Shown here piece after piece: positions 15,786 through 24,759 of a DNA stretch of 64,000 nucleotides. Below the pieces are notes generated by a model that was not told the origin of the DNA, ran no database searches, and saw only the letters and a list, made by a program, of their open reading frames with translations. Every line of letters begins with the position of its first letter. Positions within the stretch are counted from its first letter, which is position 1. Origin of the DNA: Pedobacter sp. SYSU D00535 (lineage in GTDB: Bacteria; Bacteroidota; Bacteroidia; Sphingobacteriales; Sphingobacteriaceae); NCBI RefSeq assembly GCF_017355855.1, contig NZ_JAFEWD010000002.1, positions 248,001 through 312,000 of the forward strand. The letters are read 5' to 3'. Both the position numbers and the translations under genes were made by a program.

Positions 15786-18389
15786 ATGAGGAAACTATAC
15801 GTTTCGTTTATCACGGCAGCAATTCTATTGCTTACGGCGGTGACAGGATTTGCTCAGGGATTGGTAAAGGGTAGGGTAATTGATGCCGTAACCAAAGAAC
15901 CTCTTCCAGGGGCCTCAGTTTTAGTTAAAGGTACTGCCAAGGGTGGCTCAACTAAGCTTGACGGTACTTTTTCTATTAATGTTACCGAAACTAATTCTGC
16001 AACATTAACATTCAGCTTTATTGGTTATGTAACTAAAGAATTGGACGTTACAGGTATTTCTGGTACTAAAGATGTGGGTAGTATATCTCTGGAGTCAAGT
16101 GCGAATCTTTCTGAAGTAGTAGTAACTGCTAATAACGTGGCAATCGACAGGAGAACGCCGGTAGCTGTGTCTAGTGTTGGATCCGTTCAAATTGAAGAAA
16201 AGGCAGCGCAGCAGGAGTTTCCCGAGTTGCTGAAATCGACACCGGGTGTTTATGCATCAAAAGGAGCTGGAGGTGGATACGGAGACTCAAGGATCAATAT
16301 GCGAGGTTTTCAAAGCGCGAATATCGCTGTGATGATAAACGGTATTCCTGTTAACGATCCCGAAAGCGGCCGGGTTTTCTGGTCAAATTGGGCAGGATTA
16401 ACGGATGTTACCCGGTCAATGCAGGTCCAAAGAGGTCTGGGAGCTTCTAAAGTAGCAGTGCCTTCTTTGGGTGGAACTATCAATATTCTTACTCGCGGCA
16501 CCGAAGCAAATGGAGGCGGTTTTATTCAGCAAGGCTTGGGGAATAATAACTATAGCAAAACGTCATTTCTATTCTCCACAGGTCTAAATGAAAAAGGCTG
16601 GGCTTTTTCAGCGATGGGATCGAGAACGAGCGGAGACGGTTGGTTTGAAGGGTTGGCCTTTGAAGCTTATAGCTATTTTTTCAATGTGTCAAAATTAATC
16701 AATAAAAGCCATACGCTTTCCCTTACAGGCTTTGGTGCTCCGCAGTATCACGGGTCTAGATTCGAGCGTTATACTATTGATTACTACCGCAACGCACCTC
16801 AGGGGATAAGAGTTAATCCAAATTGGGGTGTATTGAACGGGAAGGATAGAACAATTAGTGGAAACTTCTATCACAAACCTCAGGCGTCTTTGAATCACTA
16901 TTGGACAATTAACGAAACATCATCGCTTTCAACTGCCGTTTATGGATCCATTGGTCGGGGAGGTAATGAATTTCCAAACAATGCGAATCTGTTTTTGGAT
17001 ACCAGGGTTAACGGCGACAAGTACTCACCTGTTGACCTGAATGCACTGGTGGCGCAAAACGTTGCCTCAACTGACGGACGAGCTGTTGCTTATTTGCAGT
17101 CGAACAGAAATGACCATGAGTGGTACGGACTATTAAGTACCTATACCAGAAAACTTAACGACAAGATTGACTTGTTGGCGGGCTTGGATTTCAGAAACTA
17201 TAAAGGGATAAAATACAACTCGGTAAGGAATCTACTCGGAGCTGAGTACGTAATGGAACAATACAACCTTTCGTCCTCTGGAACAAATGCTGGAAATATA
17301 AATAATCCTTTGAACAGGGCCAAAACAGGGGATAAAATCCAATTTCATAATGACGTAATCGTGTTGTGGCAAGGTGGATTTTTGCAAGGTGAGTACACGG
17401 ACGGGCCTCTTTCGACCTTTGTGTCCCTCGCCGCTTCAAATACATCCTATAAGAGGAAAGATTATTTCCGGTATTTAAACACGGATCCTTTAAGGGAGAG
17501 TGATTATGTGAATTTCTTTGGTTATCAGGCAAAAGGAGGAGCAAACTATAACCTGACGAGGAATCATAACGTTTTTGCAAATCTTGGATATTTCGAAAAG
17601 GCACCGTTCTTCAGCGCTGTATTTGTGAGCAATCAGAATGTTCCTAATAAAGACGCCGAAAAGGAGAAAATTTTGAGCTACGAATTAGGATATGGCTACA
17701 GAAGCCGTTCACTTTCAGCAAACCTTAATTTATACCGTACAAATTGGAAAGACAGATCCAGTACAAGAAGCCTTTTAGGGAATGACGGTAACTTTTATAC
17801 TGCCAATCTCCTGGGAGTAGATGCTCTTCATCAGGGGGTGGAGTTGGATTTTAAATACAATCCATTTAAAAACCTGACGTTAACGGGAATGATCTCTGTA
17901 GGAGACTGGACCTGGTCTAGTAATCTGAATCGTGTTGAGGTTTTTGATGCAGCAAGTAACTTAGTTGTTTCAGAGGGGCCAATTTACACAAAAGGGATAA
18001 AAGTTGGCGACGCTCCGCAGACAACGGGAGCACTTGGTCTTGACTTTACTGTTACACAGGGAATCAAAATTGGCGCTGATTATAACTATTATGGCAGCTA
18101 CTATGCTTCATTTCTTCCTACCGACATAAGAGAGGAGAACTTGCAGCCATGGCAGGTTCCAAATTACTCTCTGCTCGATTTGAATGCGGTATTTAAATTT
18201 AAGCTGGCAAATCTGAATACTTCATTATTCTTCAACGTGAACAACGTTTTAAATACTGAATACATATCTGACGCGAATGCTCAGTTCAGACAGGTAACAA
18301 ACGGTCCTGATATTAGCGATGCTGCAAATTCGCAAGTATATTTCGGCGCGGGTAGGACGTGGACAACTGGTTTAAAGGTCAATTTCTAA
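15786..18389 (+). CDS. TonB-dependent outer-membrane receptor
   Basis: Outer-membrane active transporter, 867 residues. A signal peptide (to about residue 23, GFAQ) is followed by a carboxypeptidase-regulatory-like domain (about 27-110, GRVIDAVTKEPLPGASV), then the plug (about 115-235, with NMRGFQSANIAVMINGIPVND and GGTINILTRG), then a beta barrel ending in aromatic-rich strands (TWTTGLKVNF). It is of ordinary TonB-receptor type, not SusC, and no SusD gene follows. The next genes encode a lipoprotein (11 bases downstream) and a secreted nuclease, suggesting that this receptor takes up products such as nucleotides or phosphate released from nucleic acids (inference). Confidence 0.9.
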   Translation: MRKLYVSFITAAILLLTAVTGFAQGLVKGRVIDAVTKEPLPGASVLVKGTAKGGSTKLDGTFSINVTETNSATLTFSFIGYVTKELDVTGISGTKDVGSISLESSANLSEVVVTANNVAIDRRTPVAVSSVGSVQIEEKAAQQEFPELLKSTPGVYASKGAGGGYGDSRINMRGFQSANIAVMINGIPVNDPESGRVFWSNWAGLTDVTRSMQVQRGLGASKVAVPSLGGTINILTRGTEANGGGFIQQGLGNNNYSKTSFLFSTGLNEKGWAFSAMGSRTSGDGWFEGLAFEAYSYFFNVSKLINKSHTLSLTGFGAPQYHGSRFERYTIDYYRNAPQGIRVNPNWGVLNGKDRTISGNFYHKPQASLNHYWTINETSSLSTAVYGSIGRGGNEFPNNANLFLDTRVNGDKYSPVDLNALVAQNVASTDGRAVAYLQSNRNDHEWYGLLSTYTRKLNDKIDLLAGLDFRNYKGIKYNSVRNLLGAEYVMEQYNLSSSGTNAGNINNPLNRAKTGDKIQFHNDVIVLWQGGFLQGEYTDGPLSTFVSLAASNTSYKRKDYFRYLNTDPLRESDYVNFFGYQAKGGANYNLTRNHNVFANLGYFEKAPFFSAVFVSNQNVPNKDAEKEKILSYELGYGYRSRSLSANLNLYRTNWKDRSSTRSLLGNDGNFYTANLLGVDALHQGVELDFKYNPFKNLTLTGMISVGDWTWSSNLNRVEVFDAASNLVVSEGPIYTKGIKVGDAPQTTGALGLDFTVTQGIKIGADYNYYGSYYASFLPTDIREENLQPWQVPNYSLLDLNAVFKFKLANLNTSLFFNVNNVLNTEYISDANAQFRQVTNGPDISDAANSQVYFGAGRTWTTGLKVNF

Positions 18390-18399
18390 AGAAGTTTAT

Positions 18400-19566
18400 A
18401 TGAAAAATATTATTTATTCACTTACAGGATTAATACTAGCTCTATCTTCATGCGATCCGATGGATGATGTTTATGCTGAGCTGGATAACCTAGCAACAAC
18501 GCAAGTTGTTCACACGTTGTCGGACGCCGACTATAGGTTCTTCAAAGATAAACAGGGCGTTCCTGCTTATGTTAATACCGGTCTATATTTTAAATCGGAG
18601 GATGAAGCTGCGACAGCAATTCCTTTGTTTTTGAATGCATATTATGGAGATTTAAAAGACGGATCTTCTGTCTCAGTAAATTACAACCGCTATAGATATG
18701 CTTTCACTAATAATAGTATTTCTGACAGGTTTCCTGCTTATACTTTAGCAACGACGGACTATGCTTTAGGAGGGACGAATTTTACAAATTTTGACAGATG
18801 GTCCCAAATTGAGACTTTTCTTAAAGCGAAGTATACTAGGAGTGTTGATGATAAGACCGCTCTGAAAGACGGTAGCTTGACAACATTAACGTTCACCGCT
18901 TTCAACACCAATACAAATCCCACAAGCAAGCAGGTAACTGATGTGTATTTTTATAAAAATGGACAATGGTACGACACCTACCTCGTATCTCCAGAGGAAT
19001 ACACTTCTGTTGACAGGGGACGTTTTAATAATTTCATTGCAGCAGATCAGGCAATACTTCCTGACTACTTCAACAAATTCCTCAAAGCAAAGATCGTAGG
19101 AGCTAAAATAAACGATCTTATTTATGTTAGCTTTTCCAATAGGCCTCAAAGTACAACCACTCAAGATGTGATGGGAATGGTTTATGATGGTGCTAATTGG
19201 GTGAAGGCAGTAGACAATGCCACAGGAAGAGAGACTTCTACATTGAAGTTTGCGAAAGATGATGGGAAATGGATTGCTGATCGTACGATAGAATACACGC
19301 TAACAACTACTGACTATACAGAAATTGGCAAGATAGTAACTGATGCAGGAGCTAAAGCAAGTATTGAAAGGTACGGTAATTTCGATTTGAGGCTATTTAC
19401 AGAAGATGACGTGATTAAGTATCTCGCAGCCAGATTAAAAACGTTGTTTGGCAATGCTTCCGTTGGCATGAAGTATAAGGTGTTTTATAAGACTTTTAAT
19501 CCTTCAGGAACTGACGATTTGACGTTTATAGTAAATGCAGCCGGTAACTTCGAGGTTGTAAAATAA
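18400..19566 (+). CDS. Hypothetical exported lipoprotein
   Basis: A 388-residue lipoprotein of no recognised family. The signal ends in lipobox LSSC (Cys about residue 18). The mature part is soluble and rich in Thr, Tyr and Asp, with sections such as TDVYFYKNGQWYDTY and VMGMVYDGANWVKA that look like two related beta-rich repeats. It begins 11 bases after the TonB receptor, so they form an operon, and it is probably the receptor's surface partner, playing the capture role that SusD plays for SusC. A hairpin terminator follows its stop. Confidence 0.75.
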   Translation: MKNIIYSLTGLILALSSCDPMDDVYAELDNLATTQVVHTLSDADYRFFKDKQGVPAYVNTGLYFKSEDEAATAIPLFLNAYYGDLKDGSSVSVNYNRYRYAFTNNSISDRFPAYTLATTDYALGGTNFTNFDRWSQIETFLKAKYTRSVDDKTALKDGSLTTLTFTAFNTNTNPTSKQVTDVYFYKNGQWYDTYLVSPEEYTSVDRGRFNNFIAADQAILPDYFNKFLKAKIVGAKINDLIYVSFSNRPQSTTTQDVMGMVYDGANWVKAVDNATGRETSTLKFAKDDGKWIADRTIEYTLTTTDYTEIGKIVTDAGAKASIERYGNFDLRLFTEDDVIKYLAARLKTLFGNASVGMKYKVFYKTFNPSGTDDLTFIVNAAGNFEVVK

Positions 19567-19572
19567 CAAATT

Positions 19573-19608
19573 CACCCTTCCTATCTCAAATAGGGAGGGT
19601 GCTTTTAT
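19573..19608 (+). terminator. Intrinsic terminator after the lipoprotein gene
   Basis: A 12-bp stem (19573-19584 with 19590-19601, one G-U pair), loop ctcaa, then cttttatat. It sits between the lipoprotein and nuclease genes, so it may end transcription or act as an attenuator that lowers nuclease expression. Confidence 0.8.
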
Positions 19609-19642
19609 ATCTACCTACTCTTATTTTATACATTATCTTTTT

Positions 19643-21082
19643 ATGAAGTCAAAATTCATGCTTTTTACTTGTAGCATGGTTATTGTCATGTCTGCTTGTT
19701 CTAAAAAAAGTAATTCTGCTTTAGCTGGTCCCGAGGAGCCGGGAACTGAAATACCTTCTACGCCAACACCGACATCCTATCTAATAACTGAAACATTTGA
19801 TTTAGGGGTGAAAGGTTCTTACGCCGCTGGCGATGTAAATTTGATTACCGGATCCTGGAACTTTACTGACGCCCTGATCGGCGATCTTCCTGCTGACAGA
19901 AAAGAAGGAACCAAATCCGTAAGGATTAGACAGGGAAGTATCAGCATGAACTTCGATATATCTGGCCTGAAGATGTTGTACATCAAGCATGCTAAGTATG
20001 GTAACGATGCTGCCTCTACCTGGCAATTATTGATGTCAGTGGACGGCGGTGAATTTACTAAAGTAGGTAACGACATCGTTGAAAATAACACCAGCCTGGT
20101 TACCGATTCTTTTGCTGTTAATGCATCGGGGAAAGTTCGCTTCAAGATACAGAAGACGGGGACAGCTCGTATTAACATTGACAATATTGCCTTTCGGGGA
20201 GCTGGTGATCCCGGTATTGTGATAGGCCAGCCCGACACGCCCGACGAGGAGACTCCCGGTGCCGGGGAATCTGAGACGGCACGTGATGTAACGGCAGGCC
20301 CGGATGCGCAGCCCGCGAGTGGCGACAATAGCAATTTGCTTTTCGGAAACCCTTCCGGTGCGCAAACCAATGTCTTGTTTGCCGATAATTATTTGATCGA
20401 TCAGAAGTACTACGTACAAAGTTATAGTAGTACCAGGGCCACCCCGAACTGGGTAAGCTGGCACCTGGGAGCGGAAGATATCGTGCCAGTTTCAGGTCGT
20501 CAGGATAACTTCGCAGCCTGGTCGGGCTTGCCAGCTTCCTGGTATCGTGCAGAAAGTACCAGCTATCAATACAGCAAGTACGGCTTCCAGCGGGGGCACA
20601 ATGTTCCTTCCGCCGACAGGACTTCATCTGTCAATGCAAACCTTTCTACCTTCCTGATGACAAATATTATTCCCCAGGCTCCTAATAACAATGAGAAGGT
20701 ATGGGCAGATTTTGAAAATTATTTGAGAGGACAGGTAGCAGCGGGAAATGAGGCCTATATTATCATGGGTAGTTACGGAACCGGAGGAACAAGTGCGCTT
20801 GGTACCTTTGATAAGATTGCCGATGGAAAAATTACTGTTCCCTCTAACATTTGGAAAGTTGCTGTTATTATTCCGTCAGGTAATAATGATTTAAGCCGCG
20901 TTTCTCCAACCACTCGGGTTATTGCTATTAATACTCCCAATAGTAACAGCTTAGATCTCGATTGGAGAAAGTATATTGTAACTATAAAGAGTATAGAAAC
21001 CGCGGCACATTTGAACCTCCTTTCGAACTTACCCCAAAACCTTCAGGATGTTTTGGAGGTTAAGAGGGATTCGGGGTATTAA
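19643..21082 (+). CDS. Secreted DNA/RNA non-specific endonuclease (lipoprotein)
   Basis: Exported nuclease of the DNA/RNA non-specific (beta-beta-alpha metal, NucA/Serratia-type) family, 479 residues. The lipoprotein signal ends in MSAC (Cys about residue 19). A Pro/Thr linker and a beta-sandwich region (about 45-185, similar in style to galactose-binding domains) come first, then a Pro/Glu linker and the nuclease domain (about 240-470). The active site is visible: His in QRGHNVPSADR (about 315-325) and the metal-binding Asn in MTNIIPQAPNNN. Standard family members have DRGH; here it is QRGH. With the upstream receptor and lipoprotein it suggests scavenging of extracellular nucleic acids. Confidence 0.88.
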   Translation: MKSKFMLFTCSMVIVMSACSKKSNSALAGPEEPGTEIPSTPTPTSYLITETFDLGVKGSYAAGDVNLITGSWNFTDALIGDLPADRKEGTKSVRIRQGSISMNFDISGLKMLYIKHAKYGNDAASTWQLLMSVDGGEFTKVGNDIVENNTSLVTDSFAVNASGKVRFKIQKTGTARINIDNIAFRGAGDPGIVIGQPDTPDEETPGAGESETARDVTAGPDAQPASGDNSNLLFGNPSGAQTNVLFADNYLIDQKYYVQSYSSTRATPNWVSWHLGAEDIVPVSGRQDNFAAWSGLPASWYRAESTSYQYSKYGFQRGHNVPSADRTSSVNANLSTFLMTNIIPQAPNNNEKVWADFENYLRGQVAAGNEAYIIMGSYGTGGTSALGTFDKIADGKITVPSNIWKVAVIIPSGNNDLSRVSPTTRVIAINTPNSNSLDLDWRKYIVTIKSIETAAHLNLLSNLPQNLQDVLEVKRDSGY

Positions 21083-21103
21083 TTATAGTACTCTTTGCGA
21101 GAG

Positions 21104-21139
21104 AACTATCAAAGGAGAAAATGTTCTCCTTTGATAGTT
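21104..21139. terminator. Long hairpin after the nuclease gene
   Basis: A perfect 16-bp stem (21104-21119 with 21124-21139) and 4-base loop, 21 bases after the nuclease stop. No T run follows on the plus strand, so it may be a 3'-end stabiliser as much as a terminator. Nothing else is apparent between 21140 and the promoter at 21269. Confidence 0.7.
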
Positions 21140-21243
21140 GAGATCAAAAAGCGATTTCAGAAAGTCTGATTATATGTTCTATTGAAACAAGCGTAAAGCT
21201 TTTCGCTTTTAGTTTCATATTTAACAGTAATTTAATCCGACTA

Positions 21244-21276
21244 TTGTTAAAGTCTAAAGATTGCTCGCTACTTTTG
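21244..21276 (+). promoter_or_regulatory. Promoter of the Oar-like receptor (TTG ... TACTTTTG)
   Basis: Exact -7 element TACTTTTG at 21269-21276, with a TTG at 21244-21246 near the -33 position (22-base spacing). It lies 20 bases upstream of the receptor start. Confidence 0.7.
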
Positions 21277-21296
21277 CGCTCGAGATATAAAACTCT

Positions 21297-24200
21297 ATGA
21301 TGAAAAAAACCGCTATGAAAAAATCCTTACTTTTTTTTCTGTTTTTTGTATTCTCTGTCTCGTCTTTGTTAGCTCAGGTGACTACCAGTAGTATCACCGG
21401 TTCGGTAAAAGATGCGCAGGGGGAGGCATTGATTGGGGCGACGGTAAAGGCGACCCATGTTCCTACCGGAACGAACTATGGAGTGTCCACGAACGTGCAA
21501 GGTCAGTTTACTATTGCAAACGTGAGGGCGGGCGGACCGTATCGTATCGATGTTTCGTATGTTGGCTTTCAGCCTCGTACGTTCACTAATATCACTCTCC
21601 GTTTGGGCGAACCTTATGTGTTGGAGGTTCAGCTTAGCCAGTCAGGACAACTGGAAGAAGTGGTGGTTTCAGCTGAAGCATCGCGTTTAAACACAAATAG
21701 AACGGGTGCGAGCACTAACGTTAATACTGCTCAACTAAATAATCTTCCAACAATAACCCGGAGTTTAGAGGATTTTACGCGACTTACTCCACAGGCGAAC
21801 GGAGTGGGTTTCGCTGGTAGGGATAACCGGTTTAACAACTTGCAGGTAGACGGTGCGAATTTCAATAATGCGTTTGGAACGAGTTCTTCTGATCTTTTGC
21901 CCGGAGGGGCTACGCGTCCCATTTCTTTAGATGCAATTGAGGAGCTACAAATCAATATCGCACCTTACGATGTTCGTCAGTCAGGCTTTACGGGTGCAGG
22001 TATCAATGCGGTAACCAGGAGCGGCTCCAACCAATTTTCAGGATCAGCGTATATCTTCTATCGTAATCAGGATTTAAGAGGGACAAGAATTAGCGGTGAG
22101 CGAGTACCGAACCCTGATAACAGTACCAGAAGTTACGGTTTCCGTTTGGGTGGCCCGGTCATTAAAAACAAATTGTTCTTTTTCGCCAACTACGAAAATG
22201 AAAATGAAATATTTCCTGGTATCAACTGGATTGCCAGTCGTCCGGGTTTAACAGGCAACAACGTAGCCAGAACAACAGCAGCGGACCTTGAGCGCGTAAG
22301 AACCCATTTAATCAATACCTATAACTATGATCCCGGAGCATACGAGAACTATGCGAACGAGTTTAACAATAAGAGCGACCGGTTTTTAGCTCGCCTTGAT
22401 TGGAATATCAACAACAATCACAAATTCACTACGCGCTTCAACTATGCGGAAGGAACCAGCGATGACGTGGTGAACGGAAATTCGGGACCTAATCCAAGAT
22501 CGTCATCCAACCGGGTTAGCTCTAATTCATTGGCTTTTTCCAATTCGAATTTCAGCTACTTAAATAAGATTGCTTCTGTAACGGCCGAGCTGAACAGTAC
22601 TTTATCTTCGAGGTTGTCAAATCAATTACTTGCTACGTATAGCCATAGTCAGGCAACCCGTAGTACTCCTGGTAGTCCGTTTCCATTTGTGGATATCTGG
22701 AATGGAAACAGTAACTATATGAGTTTTGGTACTGAGCTTTTCTCTGGAGCCAATGATCTGATCAATGATAACTATACTTTTATCGACAACCTTACTTATA
22801 CGGCAGGAAGGCACACCTTCACAGGGGGATTAAGTTACGAGCAGATCCGTTATAAAAATCTTTATCAGCGTATGGCGACTTCTTACTACAGATACGCTTC
22901 TGTAGATGATTTCATCAACAATGCTCAACCAACCTCCTACGGTATTACTTATGCTTATCAGGGACAGGATCCGTATGTTCAAATTAACTTTGGTATTGCG
23001 GGAGCTTATTTTCAGGATAGGTTAGCAGTAACTGATAATTTTGATTTGACAGTGGGATTAAGAGCAGAGCTTCCTCTTTATCTTAATGACCTGGACGCCA
23101 ACCCTGCAATTGACAACCTGGAGTTGCTTGATGTGAACGGCATTCAGACCAAGTATTATCCAAGCGGACAATGGCCTAAGTCGAAAGTAATTCTATCTCC
23201 ACGCGTAGGTTTCAATTATAACGTCTTTGGCGATGGTTCACTTAAACTTCGCGGAGGAACCGGAATTTTTGCAGGACGAGTGCCTTTTGTATGGTTAACG
23301 AATATGCCGGGCGGTACGGGCCTAATCCAAAACCAGTTAGAGCCTGTAGGCTCAGATGTTCTCCCCGGAATCCGATTTAATCCGGATCCGATGTACTGGG
23401 TAAATAACGGTCCGTCCAACGTGTTCCTAAAAACCCCAAGTTCCGGAACACCAAGTAGCATTTCATTAGTTCATCCTGATTTCAAGATGCCTAAGATCTG
23501 GCGTAGCAGCTTTGGTGCTGATTACCTAATTCCGGGTACACCACTGGTTGCCACAACAGACTTATTATATTCTAAAGATATCAACGCCATCTACCAGTTC
23601 AACGCCAACAGGAGACCAGCTCCTATGCAGATGAACTATTCAGGCGACAGACGCGATTTCTGGAATGGAAGTGCAAATTCCAGATATAACGCGGGAACCG
23701 GAAATACCACTGCTGTTCTTGCAAATACCAATAAAGGATATTCCTTCTCTGGAACAATCGGTCTTTCTATCCCTCAACGGAAAGGGCTTTCAGGAGGAAT
23801 TTACTACACCTACACGGATGCAAGGGACGTTTCTGGAAACCCAGGATCATCGGCTTCTTCTGCTTGGGCCAACAACTACTCCATAAATGATCCAAACGAA
23901 CAGCTGTTGGGAATTTCGCAATACTCTATCCCTCACCGAATCGTAGGAAATATTTCCTACAGGAGAGAATATGTGAAGCACCTGGCTACCACGGTATCTT
24001 TGTTCTATGATGGTGCTAATCAGGGCAGGTTTGCTTATACAACGGGCGGTGATCTCAACAGAGACGGTGTTTCTTTAGATCTCCTTTATATTCCGCGAAG
24101 TGCCAACGAGCTTACCTTTGCACCAATTCTGGGTAGCAATAACGCTGTTTTGTTTACAGAAGCTCAACAGCGCGAGGCTTTTGAAAGGTTTGTGAATAAC

Positions 24201-24599
24201 AGTAAGGCTCTTTCAGACAGCAGGGGAGACTATGTATTAAGAAACAGTGGATTGATGCCTTGGTTGAACCGTTTTGATTTCAGACTACTTCAGGATGTTT
24301 TCACAAACGTTGCAGGTCGTCGGAATACCTTACAGCTGAGTTTTGATATCCAGAACGTAGGTAATTTAATCAACTCGAACTGGGCGGTGCCAGATCTGCT
24401 AACAACCGGAGCTCCAAATCAGAACTATAACTATCCATTGTTGAACGTGACTAACGTGAGCGCGACGGGCGTTCCTACGTTCCAGATGGTGACAACTACC
24501 ATTAATGGTCAGACCGTTTTACCAGAGCGGCCGTTCCGCGACTACTCTAGTGTAACATCAGCCTGGAGAATGCAATTAGGATTACGGTATACCTTTTAA
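21297..24599 (+). CDS. Oar-like TonB-dependent receptor
   Basis: Large outer-membrane TonB-dependent receptor, 1100 residues, of the Oar-like type. After a signal peptide (ending SLLAQ, about residue 26) comes a carboxypeptidase-regulatory-like domain (about 30-115), then the plug with NRTGASTNVNTAQLNNLPT, the family block GRDNRFNNLQVDGANFNN and APYDVRQSGFTGAGINAVTRSG, then a long barrel ending WRMQLGLRYTF. Oar-type proteins are linked in other bacteria to uptake or export of large molecules, including secreted proteases. Here the next gene is a secreted S46 dipeptidyl peptidase, but a terminator and separate promoter lie between them. Met at 21300 or 21312 could also be the start. Confidence 0.9.
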   Translation: MMKKTAMKKSLLFFLFFVFSVSSLLAQVTTSSITGSVKDAQGEALIGATVKATHVPTGTNYGVSTNVQGQFTIANVRAGGPYRIDVSYVGFQPRTFTNITLRLGEPYVLEVQLSQSGQLEEVVVSAEASRLNTNRTGASTNVNTAQLNNLPTITRSLEDFTRLTPQANGVGFAGRDNRFNNLQVDGANFNNAFGTSSSDLLPGGATRPISLDAIEELQINIAPYDVRQSGFTGAGINAVTRSGSNQFSGSAYIFYRNQDLRGTRISGERVPNPDNSTRSYGFRLGGPVIKNKLFFFANYENENEIFPGINWIASRPGLTGNNVARTTAADLERVRTHLINTYNYDPGAYENYANEFNNKSDRFLARLDWNINNNHKFTTRFNYAEGTSDDVVNGNSGPNPRSSSNRVSSNSLAFSNSNFSYLNKIASVTAELNSTLSSRLSNQLLATYSHSQATRSTPGSPFPFVDIWNGNSNYMSFGTELFSGANDLINDNYTFIDNLTYTAGRHTFTGGLSYEQIRYKNLYQRMATSYYRYASVDDFINNAQPTSYGITYAYQGQDPYVQINFGIAGAYFQDRLAVTDNFDLTVGLRAELPLYLNDLDANPAIDNLELLDVNGIQTKYYPSGQWPKSKVILSPRVGFNYNVFGDGSLKLRGGTGIFAGRVPFVWLTNMPGGTGLIQNQLEPVGSDVLPGIRFNPDPMYWVNNGPSNVFLKTPSSGTPSSISLVHPDFKMPKIWRSSFGADYLIPGTPLVATTDLLYSKDINAIYQFNANRRPAPMQMNYSGDRRDFWNGSANSRYNAGTGNTTAVLANTNKGYSFSGTIGLSIPQRKGLSGGIYYTYTDARDVSGNPGSSASSAWANNYSINDPNEQLLGISQYSIPHRIVGNISYRREYVKHLATTVSLFYDGANQGRFAYTTGGDLNRDGVSLDLLYIPRSANELTFAPILGSNNAVLFTEAQQREAFERFVNNSKALSDSRGDYVLRNSGLMPWLNRFDFRLLQDVFTNVAGRRNTLQLSFDIQNVGNLINSNWAVPDLLTTGAPNQNYNYPLLNVTNVSATGVPTFQMVTTTINGQTVLPERPFRDYSSVTSAWRMQLGLRYTF

Positions 24600-24623
24600 T
24601 TATCTGAGATAAAACCTTTTTCG

Positions 24624-24660
24624 ATGGCTGGGCGATAATAAAACGTCCAGCCATTTTTTA
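24624..24660 (+). terminator. Intrinsic terminator of the Oar-like receptor gene
   Basis: An 11-bp stem (24624-24634 with 24644-24654, one G-U pair) followed by a T6 run. A second smaller hairpin (cccaat/attggg at 24690-24708) lies downstream. Confidence 0.85.
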
Positions 24661-24730
24661 TTTAAAGCAAGGGCTCATCAAGAAAAACGCCCAATAACTT
24701 TAATTGGGTTTTACATTGTCACTTAACTCT

Positions 24731-24738
24731 TATTTTTG
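24731..24738 (+). promoter_or_regulatory. Promoter -7 element TATTTTTG of the S46 peptidase gene
   Basis: Exact TAnnTTTG match 22 bases upstream of the start at 24760. A TTG at 24704-24706 is the best -33 candidate (24-base spacing). Confidence 0.6.
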
Positions 24739-24759
24739 CTGTAAATAATTTAACACATT

